Positions 15,451 through 24,365 of a stretch of DNA of 64,000 bases are shown here, one piece after another (the stretch's first letter is position 1; every line of letters begins with the position of its first letter). The translations under genes and the position numbers were made by a program. The notes under the pieces are model-generated. The model did no database searches, was not told where the DNA came from, and worked only from the letters and a program-made list of their open reading frames with translations. Origin of the DNA: JAUVXJ01 sp964433755 (GTDB lineage Bacteria > Chloroflexota > Anaerolineae > UBA7937 > B3-Chlor); assembly GCA_964433755.1 (NCBI GenBank), contig CAYSSR010000005.1, positions 186,001 to 250,000 on the forward strand, in the 5' to 3' direction.

Positions 15451-16275
15451 TCAGGAGCGGTCTTGCCGCCTGACCTTGCCGCGAAACAGTGTCTCTGTGA
15501 AGAATCCATAGTAGTCTGCATCATCCAGGATGAAGCCCGACGAGTCGGGCGAGCATAGTCGCTGATGCTCCGCCCACAACGTAGCGCCTACCTCTGGCCC
15601 CGCTCCCTCCCAGCGCATCTCGATCAGCGCGGCCAGCGCGGCGCGAAGCTCTTCGCTCAATGGGGCCTGGACCTCTCTCAGGAAGGTCTGGGCTTTGACC
15701 TCTGTGAGACCCGCGTCACGGAACCATCCCACCGCGCGCATCCAGTGGCACCCGGAGTCCATGTCTTTGGTGAAGGGGGCGATGCCTGCCCTGCTGGCGT
15801 TGAGGCGGGCCTCCAGGATGGGGTATCCGGGAAGGAACGCCTGAGACGTGTAGATCAAGATGGCCACGATCCCGCCGGGTCTGACTACCCTGGCCAGCTC
15901 GTGGAGCAGTCGAACTGGTTGGTGAGCAGGGTATCCTGCCGCCGAGGCGCTCCACAGCCAGTCGAAGGTGTCGTCCTCGAAGGGCAAGTTGTGGAGGTCG
16001 CCCTCTCGAAAGGAGACGCGGCCGGTCAATCCAGCCTCTTCCGCCAGGCGCTCCCCATACGCCACGAACTCCGGCCTCACGTCCACGCCTATCACGTGGC
16101 CGGAGGGTCCAACGGCATCTGCCAGCAGGGGGGTCTGGAGGCCAATCCCACAACCCACGTCGAGGCCGCTGCTGCCCTGGGGCAGCTCCAGCGCGGCGAT
16201 GGCTGCCTCGAGCACTGGTCTTCTCAGGGAGTCGGTGACCTGTAGCTTGGCCACGTAGTCGCCTACGTCAGTCAT
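15451..16275 (-). CDS. Class I SAM-dependent methyltransferase
   Basis: 274 residues from ATG 16275; GAGAGGATCGAGG precedes it. Motif I is LDVGCGIGLQTPLLADAVG (about residue 39), then VIGVDVRPEFVAYGERLAEEAG, and LPFEDDTFDWLWSAS as motif II. An RVVRPGGIVAILIYTS strand follows. It overlaps the TIGR04076 gene by 8 bases and ends 22 bases before the NTF2-like gene, so the three are probably cotranscribed. The Methyltransf_11/25 fold does not reveal the substrate. Confidence 0.85.
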   Translation of the reverse strand: MTDVGDYVAKLQVTDSLRRPVLEAAIAALELPQGSSGLDVGCGIGLQTPLLADAVGPSGHVIGVDVRPEFVAYGERLAEEAGLTGRVSFREGDLHNLPFEDDTFDWLWSASAAGYPAHQPVRLLHELARVVRPGGIVAILIYTSQAFLPGYPILEARLNASRAGIAPFTKDMDSGCHWMRAVGWFRDAGLTEVKAQTFLREVQAPLSEELRAALAALIEMRWEGAGPEVGATLWAEHQRLCSPDSSGFILDDADYYGFFTETLFRGKVRRQDRS

Positions 16276-16600
16276 CCTCGATCCTCTCGATGAAGAAGAA
16301 GACCGGCCTGGACCAGTCGGTGCACGCGGCGATGGCGGTGCCGCGCTGCTTGAGTCCCGGTATCTCGCCCCCACTGGCGATCCTCAGGATGTCGTGCCGG
16401 ATGTCCGCCCAGGCCCAAGCGCAGAAGCCCTCGGGAACCGTGGCCATCTCCGCGGGGCCTTCGAGGACGAACTGCTGGCCATCGGAGAATACCTCGCAGG
16501 GACCGATCTTCTGATACTCCTCAGACAGATACTCTTTTATCAATTCGCGGTTGAGGGTCCGCTGAAGCACGGTGATCCTGCATCTGGGCGTCGTGGACAT
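16268..16600 (-). CDS. TIGR04076-family protein
   Basis: 110 residues. The family hallmarks are CRITVLQRTLNRELIKEYL, GPCEVFSDGQQF, PEGFCAWAWADIRHDIL, and a C-terminal CTDWSRPVFFFIERI. The conserved cysteines suggest metal or redox involvement, but no function has been established to my knowledge. An ACATG start with GGAGATC upstream is visible. Its 3' end overlaps the methyltransferase start by 8 bases, suggesting coupled translation. Confidence 0.8.
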   Translation of the reverse strand: MSTTPRCRITVLQRTLNRELIKEYLSEEYQKIGPCEVFSDGQQFVLEGPAEMATVPEGFCAWAWADIRHDILRIASGGEIPGLKQRGTAIAACTDWSRPVFFFIERIEDD

Positions 16601-16655
16601 GTGTGATCTCCTTTCCTTGGCGCCTGGTAGGGCGCTTCGACATCGAGGACTTCGC

Positions 16656-17039
16656 TTACAACCTGACGGTAAAGGCGCACCGATCCGCGCCCCGCTTCAC
16701 CGACTCCAGTAGCTCTACGTCCACTGGCGTTCCCGTCACCGTCTCAAACATCTCCTTGAGCCAGCCGGGGGAGCAGAGGCAGTAGGTCTCCGGGAGTTGT
16801 GCGGGGCCTCTGGCCACCAGGTGGCAGAAGCATTTGGGGTAGACGACGTGGACGACGTCCCCATCCTTCTGTGCATTGCCTTTGCCGACCCATTCCTCCA
16901 GAGTGGACAGCAGTTTGTCCACGTCACCGTCAGACGCCTTGGCCGAGGCGACGGCGGCCGCGCGTGCGCAGGCCCGGCCGCACGACTCCATGAGTTCCGT
17001 TCTGGTCGCGCTATCGAGTTGGGCCTCCATGGCCTCCAT
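16656..17039 (-). CDS. Conserved cysteine-rich protein, DUF6144-like
   Basis: 127 residues from ATG 17039. Features: ESCGRACARAAA near the start, VHVVYPKCFCHLVARG in the middle, LPETYCLCSPGWLKEMFE, and a C-terminal VELLESVKRGADRCAF. The conserved cysteines resemble a family labelled DUF6144, which I recall without a known function. The frame stays open upstream to about 17138 with residues that look family-like (EFTERWVANL), and GAGGAGAGGAG lies in that stretch, but no ATG, GTG or TTG is present there. The true start could therefore be non-canonical or the gene slightly damaged. Confidence 0.7.
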   Translation of the reverse strand: MEAMEAQLDSATRTELMESCGRACARAAAVASAKASDGDVDKLLSTLEEWVGKGNAQKDGDVVHVVYPKCFCHLVARGPAQLPETYCLCSPGWLKEMFETVTGTPVDVELLESVKRGADRCAFTVRL

Positions 17040-17121
17040 GAGGTTGGCAACCCATCTCTCGGTGAACTCCCGCTGTGCCGTGGTGCTCCTCTCCTCGGTG
17101 GAGTTGCCAGGGGAAAACGCG

Positions 17122-18006
17122 CTAGTCGCCAGCTAGATATGACCACTCCCAGAACCAGTAGACGAGCCCTTTCCAGCTTCCCCAGCGTTCGAAGGCGGCC
17201 TCGACCTCCACGCTGCGCACCGGCTCGCCACCGTGCCATTCATGGGAGACCACCTTGCGCGCCCAGCTATCCACAGGGATGAAGTCGTAGCGTCCCAGCA
17301 TCATCAGCAGGTTGGCGGCCGAGTAGGCTCCCACTCCGTCGATCTCCAGGAGGCGAGCGCGGAGCTCCTCGGTTGGCTCATCCGCGGTCCGAAAACCTTC
17401 CAGGTCCAGATCACCAGAAGCTACGCTGCGTGCCAGCTCCAGCACGTAGGGCGCACGATAGCCCAGCCGGCCCGCCGAGCGTAGCGTGTAGGCGTCGAGG
17501 GCCGCGAGTTGGCTGGCAGTGGGAAACGCTCGGCGCGAGCGGTGACCGGGCAGCGGATCGCCGAACTGGGAGACCAGCGCCTCGACCATCCGGATGGTGC
17601 CCGCCCAACTGGTGTTGGTAGTGAGGATGGTCTTGACCACGTCCTCGAACAGGGTGGGAGACCGGAGTATGCGGCCCTGGGCTTGTGCTTCTACCTGGGC
17701 CAGCTTCGGCTCTTGGCGAGCCAACGCGTGGAAGTCGGAGAGGTCCTGGTCGAGCCCCAGCATCCAGTTGACCTTGCGGCGTACCTCTTCCTCGCTCCAG
17801 CCTGGATCGCCGGAGACGTCGACCGTCACCCCATCGCTCGCTTCGTGGATGGCTAACTCCACTACCCGTCCGGAAGATAGACGCTCGATGCGGGACAGCC
17901 GGCTTCCTTCCTCGTCCCAGGAGAAGGGAGCGAGCCGCACCCAGCCGTGGGATCTGACCACGGCGGACAGGGAGAATGGAGGTAGGGCAGGAAGTGTCAG
18001 GGTCAT
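17122..18006 (-). CDS. HhH-GPD DNA glycosylase (AlkA/OGG-like)
   Basis: 294 residues. An N-terminal beta-rich domain like that of AlkA/OGG1 (about 1-90) is followed by a helical HhH-GPD domain. TLFEDVVKTILTTNTSWAGT begins it. The hairpin is LEIDGVGAYSAANLLMMLG (about 226-244), and the catalytic Asp is in DFIPVDSWARKVV. The enzyme should excise a damaged base, either alkylated purine or 8-oxoguanine. The hairpin lacks the obvious Lys of bifunctional OGG1, which favours a monofunctional glycosylase, but that reading is uncertain. It ends near the DUF6144-like gene and is 80 bases after ruvC. Confidence 0.8.
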   Translation of the reverse strand: MTLTLPALPPFSLSAVVRSHGWVRLAPFSWDEEGSRLSRIERLSSGRVVELAIHEASDGVTVDVSGDPGWSEEEVRRKVNWMLGLDQDLSDFHALARQEPKLAQVEAQAQGRILRSPTLFEDVVKTILTTNTSWAGTIRMVEALVSQFGDPLPGHRSRRAFPTASQLAALDAYTLRSAGRLGYRAPYVLELARSVASGDLDLEGFRTADEPTEELRARLLEIDGVGAYSAANLLMMLGRYDFIPVDSWARKVVSHEWHGGEPVRSVEVEAAFERWGSWKGLVYWFWEWSYLAGD

Positions 18007-18087
18007 CGCGACGAATCCAGGTGGTCGACAGCAGATCGCCTTAGCTCGGCACCACCTCGGTCAGCGGTGTCCCTGACCCGGCGGGAA

Positions 18088-18594
18088 CTAACCGGCACGG
18101 TCCTGATCCGCGACCATGGCCTGCAAGCGAGCAGAGTGGATATGGCAGATAGCCACCGCTATGGCATCGGCGGCATCGTCAGGCTCAGGCAAAAAGTCCA
18201 GGCCCAGGAGGATCTGCACAAGCTTCTGGACCTGCTCCTTGCTGGCTCTGCCGTATCCCGACACCGATTGCTTCACCTCCAGAGGGGTGTACTCGTGGAG
18301 GGGCAGCCCAGCATCGGCAAGCGCCAGCAGGGCGACCCCTCGCGCCTGGCCCACCACCAGAGCGGTGCGCACGTTCTTGCTGAAGAAGAGCTTCTCCACG
18401 GCAGCAGCGTCGGGCCTATGTCGCTCTATGATCTGGCCCAACTCCTGGTAGATGACCTGAAGTCGCTCCGGCAGAGGCGCGCCTTGGGAGGTGGTCACCG
18501 TTCCGTAATCCAGGAGGGTGAGGGAGTCGCCGTCGCGCTCCACGATGCCCCATCCGGTTATCGCCGTGCCGGGATCAATGCCCAGGACCAACAT
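18088..18594 (-). CDS. ruvC: Holliday junction endonuclease RuvC
   Basis: 168 residues, the usual RuvC length. The N-terminal VLGIDPGTAITGWGIV carries the first catalytic Asp, VEKLFFSKNVRTALVVGQARG the Glu region, and YTPLEVKQSVSGYGRASKEQVQ the substrate-binding segment. The C-terminal DAADAIAVAICH provides the last catalytic acids. It resolves Holliday junctions as a dimer together with RuvAB, which are not in this window. It follows yebC by 17 bases, the common yebC-ruvC arrangement. Confidence 0.95.
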   Translation of the reverse strand: MLVLGIDPGTAITGWGIVERDGDSLTLLDYGTVTTSQGAPLPERLQVIYQELGQIIERHRPDAAAVEKLFFSKNVRTALVVGQARGVALLALADAGLPLHEYTPLEVKQSVSGYGRASKEQVQKLVQILLGLDFLPEPDDAADAIAVAICHIHSARLQAMVADQDRAG

Positions 18595-18611
18595 AGGATC
18601 TCGTCAGTGTG

Positions 18612-19370
18612 TTACGCCTGCATCTCTTCGTACTTGATGACCAACTCCGGGGTAAGGAACAGGTTGGTGTAGACCTGCTGCACGTCGTCCAGCTCTTCCA
18701 GCGCCTCGATGATACGCATAACCTTGAAGCTGTCTGCCTCGTCCAGTTCCGTCATGGCCTTGGGGATCATGGTCAGTTCGGCCGCCTCGAGCTCCATGCC
18801 TATGGCCTCCAGCGCTTCCTTGACGCGCTGAAGGTCCTGGACCTCCGTGTAGACCTCCAGGGTGCTCTCGTCGATGTTGACGTCCACAGCCCCCTGGTCG
18901 ATCGCTGTCAGAGCCACTTCCTCAGGGTCCAGATCACCTGCCTCGGCGCTGATGAACCCTTGCTGGTCGAAGAGATAGCTCACGGCGCCCGTCTCGGCCA
19001 TCTTTCCGCCATACCGCGTGAGGATGCGTCGGATATCGGCCACCGCACGATTACGATTGTCGGTCAACGTGGCCAGCAGGACCGCGATGCCGTTGGGGGC
19101 GTACCCTTCGTAGAGCACCTCGTCGAGGGACTCACCTTTCAGCTCCCCCGTGCCCCGCTTGATAGCTCGCTCGATGTTGTCCTTGGGCATGTTGGCCTGC
19201 TTGGCCTTGTCCATCACGAGGCGCAAGCGGAAGTTGGAGTCGGGATCGCCACCACCCTCCCGGGCCGCGATGCTGATCTCGCGGGCGATTCTGGTGAAGA
19301 CCTGACCCCTCTTCGCGTCGGTGGCCGCTTTCTTACGCTTGATGGTTGACCATTTGGAGTGTCCGGACAT
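18612..19370 (-). CDS. yebC: YebC/PmpR-family protein
   Basis: 252 residues. The classic start MSGHSKWSTIKRKKAATDAK is followed by FTRIAREISIAAREGG, PDSNFRLRLVMDKAKQANMP and KDNIERAIKRGTGE, all conserved in YebC. Family members were described as transcription regulators (PmpR), and more recent work places some on the ribosome, helping with proline-rich stalls. Here the gene is cotranscribed with ruvC. In this window EF-P (efp) is encoded elsewhere. Confidence 0.95.
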   Translation of the reverse strand: MSGHSKWSTIKRKKAATDAKRGQVFTRIAREISIAAREGGGDPDSNFRLRLVMDKAKQANMPKDNIERAIKRGTGELKGESLDEVLYEGYAPNGIAVLLATLTDNRNRAVADIRRILTRYGGKMAETGAVSYLFDQQGFISAEAGDLDPEEVALTAIDQGAVDVNIDESTLEVYTEVQDLQRVKEALEAIGMELEAAELTMIPKAMTELDEADSFKVMRIIEALEELDDVQQVYTNLFLTPELVIKYEEMQA

Positions 19371-19374
19371 GTAC

Positions 19375-20160
19375 CTACCCCCTTGACTCAGAGTCGGAAA
19401 AGAGTAGACGTAGCTGGCGGGCGGTCTGGACGGCCTGGCCCTGCCAGTGGTTGTTGGCGAAGACGAACGTATTCTCGGAGTTCTCCTCCAGCTTCCGAAG
19501 TTTGGGCACCCATTCCTCCAATTCCTCGTCGCTGTACGTGTAGTCGTACCGTTCCCAGGCTTCGTCGTGCTGCCACCACTTCTTGGCGTTTCGTCCGTGA
19601 AAGCGAACGTATGCCGTCGAGCTCGTGGCCTCGGCTATGGGAGGGACGAGGGTCTTGAAACGGGGTTGATCGACACAACAGAAGCCCAAGTCGTTCTCCC
19701 GCAAGAAATCGAAGGTCTCTTCGCGAATCCATTCGCGGTTGCGGAACTCGATCACCAAGGGCAGAGTTTCGAACTGGCGCCGCAGATAACGGAGGTAGTC
19801 GAGGCTGTCGTCGTCGCGGCGGAAGGACCACGGGAACTGGGCCAGCAAGCATCCGAACTTGCCGCTTTCGATGAGCGGCTCCAGGGCCTCTGTGAACTGG
19901 ACGAACGAGTCTTCATCCCGCGTCCTCTTGTGAGTCATGTCCTGGTAGGCCTTGAGAGTGAACAGGAAGCCTTCCGGTGTCTTCTCGGCGAGCCGCTCCA
20001 GCGTGGACCTGCTTGGGATGCGGTAGTAGGAGAAGTTGAGCTCGGTCACATTGAACTCCCGAGCATAGAAGGTCAACCATTCCCCGCGTGGCATACCCTC
20101 GGGATAGTAGGGCCCTACCCAGTCCTTGTAGCTGAAGCCGCTCGTCCCGAAGTGGATCAT
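19375..20160 (-). CDS. DUF72-family TIM-barrel protein (YecE-like)
   Basis: 261 residues with the family start MIHFGTSGFSYKDWVGPYYP. Then come FYAREFNVTELNFSYYRIPS, FLFTLKAYQDMTHKRT, LLAQFPWSFRRDD, VIEFRNREWI, and a C-terminal NNHWQGQAVQTARQL. DUF72 proteins adopt a TIM barrel; their biochemical role is unknown. It ends 4 bases before yebC and is probably read in the same operon. Confidence 0.92.
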   Translation of the reverse strand: MIHFGTSGFSYKDWVGPYYPEGMPRGEWLTFYAREFNVTELNFSYYRIPSRSTLERLAEKTPEGFLFTLKAYQDMTHKRTRDEDSFVQFTEALEPLIESGKFGCLLAQFPWSFRRDDDSLDYLRYLRRQFETLPLVIEFRNREWIREETFDFLRENDLGFCCVDQPRFKTLVPPIAEATSSTAYVRFHGRNAKKWWQHDEAWERYDYTYSDEELEEWVPKLRKLEENSENTFVFANNHWQGQAVQTARQLRLLFSDSESRG

Positions 20161-20247
20161 GTCTCACCCAAGCCGGTGGGGAACTCTGTCCCCCCAACTA
20201 TAGCCGCACGCTTCTCCGCGACAGACGTCCAAGCCAGGGCCGCGTCC

Positions 20248-20496
20248 CTACTTCTTGTAACGATACAGGATGCGACCTCTCGTCGGGTCGTACGGTGACA
20301 ACTCGACGAGCACACGGTCCCCGAGGAGAATGCGGATGTAGTACTTCCGCATCTTCCCGGAGATGTGGGCCAGCACTTCCGGCCCACTGTCCAACTGGAC
20401 CCGAAACATGGCGTTGGGCAACGCCTTGACCACCACGCCCTCGGCTTGGATTCCCTTGGTCTTCTTGGTTCTCTCCTCCGTCTCTCTTCTCGCCAT
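20248..20496 (-). CDS. infA: Translation initiation factor IF-1
   Basis: 82 residues of OB fold: GIQAEGVVVKALPNAMFRVQ, HISGKMRKYYIRILLGDRV and ELSPYDPTRGRILYRYK are the IF-1 signature. It has a 12-residue charged N-terminal extension (RRETEERTKKTK) compared with the usual 72 residues. It is located between ftsK and the DUF72 gene rather than in a ribosomal-protein operon. IF-1 occupies the A site of the 30S subunit during initiation. Confidence 0.93.
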   Translation of the reverse strand: MARRETEERTKKTKGIQAEGVVVKALPNAMFRVQLDSGPEVLAHISGKMRKYYIRILLGDRVLVELSPYDPTRGRILYRYKK

Positions 20497-20507
20497 ATAG
20501 TCTCCTT

Positions 20508-22724
20508 CTATTCTGATTCGAAATCCCAGTCTTCGTCGTCCATCTGTTCATCCTCCTCCAGGATGAGGACCTCTCGCCAGCGCCCCCCTGCCTCGGGTGG
20601 GCCGACGATTCCTTCCTCCTCCAGTTGATCCATGAGTCTTGCCGCCCGCGGATAGCCGATGCGCAGTCTCCTTTGTAGCAGAGAGGTCGAGGCATGCTCC
20701 TGCTCCCGCAGCAGCTCGATGGCATCCTCCAGCAGCTCATCGCGCTCTTCTTCCATGTCGATGACCTCGATGCTCCCCCACGGGGCCTTCGTCTCCTGCT
20801 CGAAGGGCAGAGTCTGTTTCCAGAACTGGACCACCCTCTCTATCTCCTGATCGGACACGAAGCACCCTTGAAGCCGCACCAGCTTGGACGAATCGGAGGC
20901 CATGTACAGCATGTCCCCTTGTCCCAGCAAGGTCTCAGCACCCGCCGCGTCCAGCACGACCCTGGAATCGACCTGGGAGGTGACTGCAAAGGAGATGCGG
21001 GCCGGGAAGTTGGCCTTGATGAGCCCGGTGACCACGTCCACCGAAGGCCGCTGAGTGGCGATGACCAGGTGTATCCCCGTGGCCCGTGACATCTGAGCGA
21101 GGCGGCAGATGACACGTTCTACCTCGTCGGGGGCCATCATCATCAGATCGGCCAGCTCGTCGATGGCGACGATGATGTACGGCAGCGGCTTCTCGCCCAG
21201 GGGCAGCTTGTCGTTGTTGTAGTCCTCGATGTTTCGGGCTGCCGCCCCCGATAGTATGGAGTAGCGCCTGTCCATCTCGGCCATGACCCACCTGAGAGCC
21301 GGCAGCACCCTTTTCATATCAGTGACCACCGGCGCCACCAGGTGCGGGAGATCGTTGTAGTGGATCAGCTCCACCGTCTTGGGATCGATCATCAGCAGCT
21401 TCAACCGCTGAGACGAGTTATTGAAGAGGAGGCAGGTAATGATGGCGTTGATACACACGCTCTTGCCCGAGCCGGTAGCCCCAGCGATCAACAGATGGGG
21501 CATCGTTTCCAGCGAGGCCACCACCGGCTGCCCCGACACGTCCTGGCCGAGGGCCAGCTTGAGGGGGGATCGTATGCGCTGGAACAGCTCGGACTCCATC
21601 ACTGCGCGAAGGGCGACGAGTGAGATACGATCGTTGGGTACCTCAATGCCCACCACGGACCGGCCCGGCACCGGTGCCTCGATACGAATGGGAGCAGCAG
21701 CCAGGGCGAGAGCAAGGTCCTTGGAAAGGGAGCTGATCTTTCTGACCCTCACCTTCCTGGAGACCATCTCGCCATCAGTGCCTTTCCGCTCCACGTATCC
21801 AGGCTCGACGCCGAACTGAGTGACGGTGGGGCCCTGGTTGACCTCTACCACCTTGGCGGGGACGCCGAAGCTGTCCAGTGTCTCCTCGATGATCTTCAGC
21901 TTCCGCCGTGCCTCTGCCTCGCTCAGGGCCTCGAGATAAACCTCCTCCAGGAGATCGAGGGACGGCAGTGGGTCTTCCTCGACCATCCATCGTGCGGGAG
22001 GCGCCTTCAGCACGGCTGCCGGTTCGGAGGCCACGGCGCGCTGAGCGTTGCGCAACTCAGGAGTCAAAGAGGCCGGGGCCTCTTGCGGCGGATACTCCTC
22101 CAAGGGCTCGAACTCATCTTCCGCTGTCTCCAGATAGGGCGTGACGTGATCCTGGTACACCGACGCTGCCGTATCCCTCAGGGCCGCGGATGCGGACCGG
22201 AGTTGCGACGGGGTTAGACGGGCGCACAGGGCCAGTCCTGCCAGGCACAAGAGCAGTAGCACCAGGAAGGCACCGATGTCTCCCAATGTCTGGTAGAGGG
22301 CGGTGCTGAGGGCCCATCCGATGTAACCTCCACCCCTGCCCGCCTGGGCCACCTCCAGGGGGTTCGGGTAGAAGAAGTGCAGCAGGCCCAGCAAGCCCAA
22401 GGCAAGCAAGAAACCCCCTGCGACTCTGACACGTGGGACGGTCAGCAGAAACTCCAGGTTGCGCAGCAGCAGGATCACGCCCAACGCGATCATGCCCAGG
22501 GCAGCCAGAGACGCGCCCCAGCCGAAGGCCAAACGCAGCAGCATGGACCAGCCGTCGACGAGCACCCCCTTGGCTTGATCGACGGACAGCAGGTTCAGCA
22601 GCGTGATCCCGCCGACAGCCATCAACAGGAGCCCAAGTATCTCCTCTCGCAAGCGAGGCTCGAGGCTGATAGGGAACCGTTTCCAGAACGGTGTCTTCTT
22701 GGCTTTGGAAGCCTTACGTGTCAT
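20508..22724 (-). CDS. ftsK: FtsK/SpoIIIE-type DNA translocase
   Basis: 738 residues. The N-terminal quarter (about 25-175) has four hydrophobic segments for membrane anchoring at the septum. A short linker follows, then the alpha/beta motor: VEVNQGPTVTQFGVEPG, Walker A GATGSGKSVCINA (about residue 415), Walker B YIIVAIDELADLMM, and ATGIHLVIATQRPSVDVVTG. The C-terminal winged-helix gamma domain (TSLLQRRLRIGYPRAARLMD, EEEGIVGP) would read polar KOPS/SRS-like sites. It pumps chromosome DNA through the septum at division. A good promoter lies 135 bases upstream. Confidence 0.95.
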   Translation of the reverse strand: MTRKASKAKKTPFWKRFPISLEPRLREEILGLLLMAVGGITLLNLLSVDQAKGVLVDGWSMLLRLAFGWGASLAALGMIALGVILLLRNLEFLLTVPRVRVAGGFLLALGLLGLLHFFYPNPLEVAQAGRGGGYIGWALSTALYQTLGDIGAFLVLLLLCLAGLALCARLTPSQLRSASAALRDTAASVYQDHVTPYLETAEDEFEPLEEYPPQEAPASLTPELRNAQRAVASEPAAVLKAPPARWMVEEDPLPSLDLLEEVYLEALSEAEARRKLKIIEETLDSFGVPAKVVEVNQGPTVTQFGVEPGYVERKGTDGEMVSRKVRVRKISSLSKDLALALAAAPIRIEAPVPGRSVVGIEVPNDRISLVALRAVMESELFQRIRSPLKLALGQDVSGQPVVASLETMPHLLIAGATGSGKSVCINAIITCLLFNNSSQRLKLLMIDPKTVELIHYNDLPHLVAPVVTDMKRVLPALRWVMAEMDRRYSILSGAAARNIEDYNNDKLPLGEKPLPYIIVAIDELADLMMMAPDEVERVICRLAQMSRATGIHLVIATQRPSVDVVTGLIKANFPARISFAVTSQVDSRVVLDAAGAETLLGQGDMLYMASDSSKLVRLQGCFVSDQEIERVVQFWKQTLPFEQETKAPWGSIEVIDMEEERDELLEDAIELLREQEHASTSLLQRRLRIGYPRAARLMDQLEEEGIVGPPEAGGRWREVLILEEDEQMDDEDWDFESE

Positions 22725-22865
22725 CGATACCTATCCCAGGAACGCTGCCTGGTGGATACACAAGTGTCGCTCAAGAGCCCCTCTGCCGCACCAGCGCTGG
22801 AAAAGGGGCGTCCAAACTGTGAGGGGGAGCTGTCTCTGTGGTGGCGAGACAGCCACGGACACGTT

Positions 22866-22894
22866 ATTATATGCCAGCTAGAAGCGTTTGTCAA
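22866..22894 (-). promoter_or_regulatory. Sigma-70 promoter of ftsK
   Basis: Read on the minus strand, TTGACA (22889-22894) and TATAAT (22866-22871) have a 17-base spacer, a full consensus match. The -35 box overlaps the stop codon of the upstream TPR/propeller gene. The transcript would carry a 5' leader of about 135 bases before ATG 22724. Confidence 0.85.
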
Positions 22895-24126
22895 GAGTAG
22901 TAGCTGAGGCAGAGAACTCCGTCGCCTTCGACGGCTATCCATTCGGTGCCTTTGGCGCAACAGAGAGCGGTGACAGGCAGTCCCCGGCCAATCTCGGTGC
23001 TGGTGACTGCCACGTCGGGGCCTGCACCCTCTTCGAGGCCAACGGCTGCCAGGCCCTGGTCCGTGCCTAGCAACATGCTTTGTACCCCCACGGCCATATC
23101 CGTGAGCAACATGGCCGATACTGCTATCTCCTCCGCGTCGTGCGTCTTCCTGTCCACCACAGTGATACCATCTTTCCGGGCTACCCATAGTTTCTGTGCG
23201 CCGCCCCGTGGGTACAATTGCATCCTCTGCACCCAGGCACCCACGGCCAGGCTTTCGAAAGTCTCGGCTTGCTTGTCGAAGACGGAAACCACTGCGTCCC
23301 CATGGTTGGATCCACACCACACCAGGTCGCCATCGCCCAAGAGGCGGTCTATCCGCCGGGGTTCTGGCCCGCCCCGGCAGACGACGGACATGCCTGTCGC
23401 CGTGTCCAGCACCACCAGGCCGACGTCGGTTCCCAGCCATACCAGTTGCTGGTCGGGAACGACGTCGTAGACTGCCCGAGCCCTCAAGCCGTTCTCCTCG
23501 GTGTAGTGTGTCCACTCCTCCGTCTCTCTGTCGAAGCGGCTCAGGCCTCGATCGGTGCCCAGCCAGGCAGCATCGTCCGTGAGTACGATGCACTCGACCC
23601 CATCGCTGATGAGTCCTTCCTCCCGTGTGTAGGTCTGGAAGCGTCGAACTCTGAGGATCACTCGCGTGACCCCCAGATCTGACCCGTAAGCGAACCAGGC
23701 CTCCCTCTCATCTGCCGCCAGGGACCGAATGGTGTCGCTGGCCAGTCCGTTGGCCACGCCGTAGATACGGGCGATAGGCTCCTGCAGGATCATCGGTACA
23801 GCCACGTCGCCACTGGCGATCCGGTTCGCTTCCCGTTCGCATTCGGCCGCTTCGTCTTCCCTTCCCAGTTTGGTGAGGCACGATGCCTTGTCTGTCCAGG
23901 CCTGGACGTGGAGAGGGTCGATGGCCAGCGCTGCGTCCAGACACCTAACCGCCTCCTCGTAGCTCTCCAGTCCCGAGAGGGACGTAGCCTTGAGGATCCA
24001 GGCCTCGACGTTGCCCGGCTCCGCTTGCAGCACCCTATCGAAGCATTCGACGGCGCTGTCGAAGAAGCCGGAGTCTATCATAGCCAGGCCATCTTCGTAC
24101 CATTGGGCGATCGTTCTTGGTGGCAT
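22891..24126 (-). CDS. TPR plus beta-propeller protein of unknown function
   Basis: 411 residues from ATG 24126. Residues about 8-105 form TPR repeats (WYEDGLAMIDSGFFDSAVEC, AWILKATSLSGLESYEEAV, AWTDKASCLTKLGREDEA). The rest reads as a propeller of the two-component-sensor type, with repeated W(L/F)G(T/S)D-like blades: AWLGTDRGLSRFDRETEEW, VWLGTDVGLVVLDTATG, VWCGSNHGDAV and MLLGTDQGLAAV. Such propellers usually sit in extracellular sensors, but no signal peptide or membrane segment is visible, so it is probably cytoplasmic. Its start is only 12 bases beyond the tRNA terminator. Confidence 0.7.
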   Translation of the reverse strand: MPPRTIAQWYEDGLAMIDSGFFDSAVECFDRVLQAEPGNVEAWILKATSLSGLESYEEAVRCLDAALAIDPLHVQAWTDKASCLTKLGREDEAAECEREANRIASGDVAVPMILQEPIARIYGVANGLASDTIRSLAADEREAWFAYGSDLGVTRVILRVRRFQTYTREEGLISDGVECIVLTDDAAWLGTDRGLSRFDRETEEWTHYTEENGLRARAVYDVVPDQQLVWLGTDVGLVVLDTATGMSVVCRGGPEPRRIDRLLGDGDLVWCGSNHGDAVVSVFDKQAETFESLAVGAWVQRMQLYPRGGAQKLWVARKDGITVVDRKTHDAEEIAVSAMLLTDMAVGVQSMLLGTDQGLAAVGLEEGAGPDVAVTSTEIGRGLPVTALCCAKGTEWIAVEGDGVLCLSYYS

Positions 24127-24138
24127 CGCGCCCTCTGC

Positions 24139-24170
24139 AAAAAAGGGCCAACCTCTCAAGCGGTTAGCCC
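24139..24170 (-). terminator. Rho-independent terminator of the tRNA-Lys/tRNA-Thr operon
   Basis: On the minus strand GGGCTAACC and GGTTGGCCC form a 9-base stem with one weak pair. The loop is 8 bases, and six T follow directly. It lies 13 bases downstream of tRNA-Thr and just upstream of the propeller gene. Confidence 0.8.
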
Positions 24171-24183
24171 ATCAACCTTACTC

Positions 24184-24259
24184 TGGAGCCACCCATCGGA
24201 CTTGAACCGATGACCTAGCGCTTACGAGGCGCTTGCTCTACCGACTGAGCTAGGGTGGC
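24184..24259 (-). tRNA. tRNA-Thr (anticodon CGT)
   Basis: Cloverleaf on the minus strand: the acceptor GCCACCC pairs with GGGTGGC. The D arm is GCTC...GAGC, the anticodon stem AGCGC/GCGCT has loop CTCGTAA, and the T arm contains TTCAAGT. The 3' CCA is encoded. It is preceded by tRNA-Lys with a 5-base gap. Confidence 0.95.
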
Positions 24260-24264
24260 TCACA

Positions 24265-24339
24265 TGGGCCGTGCTGGACTCGAACCAGCGACACCCTGCT
24301 TAAAAGGCAGGTGCTCTAACCAGACTGAGCTAACGGCCC
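24265..24339 (-). tRNA. tRNA-Lys (anticodon TTT)
   Basis: Cloverleaf on the minus strand: the acceptor GGGCCGT pairs with ACGGCCC. The anticodon stem CCTGC/GCAGG has loop CTTTTAA, and the T arm holds GGTTCGAGTCC. CCA is not encoded, unlike in the adjacent tRNA-Thr. Confidence 0.95.
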
Positions 24340-24365
24340 ATCAGGGGCCAAACCCCCTTAGCGCA

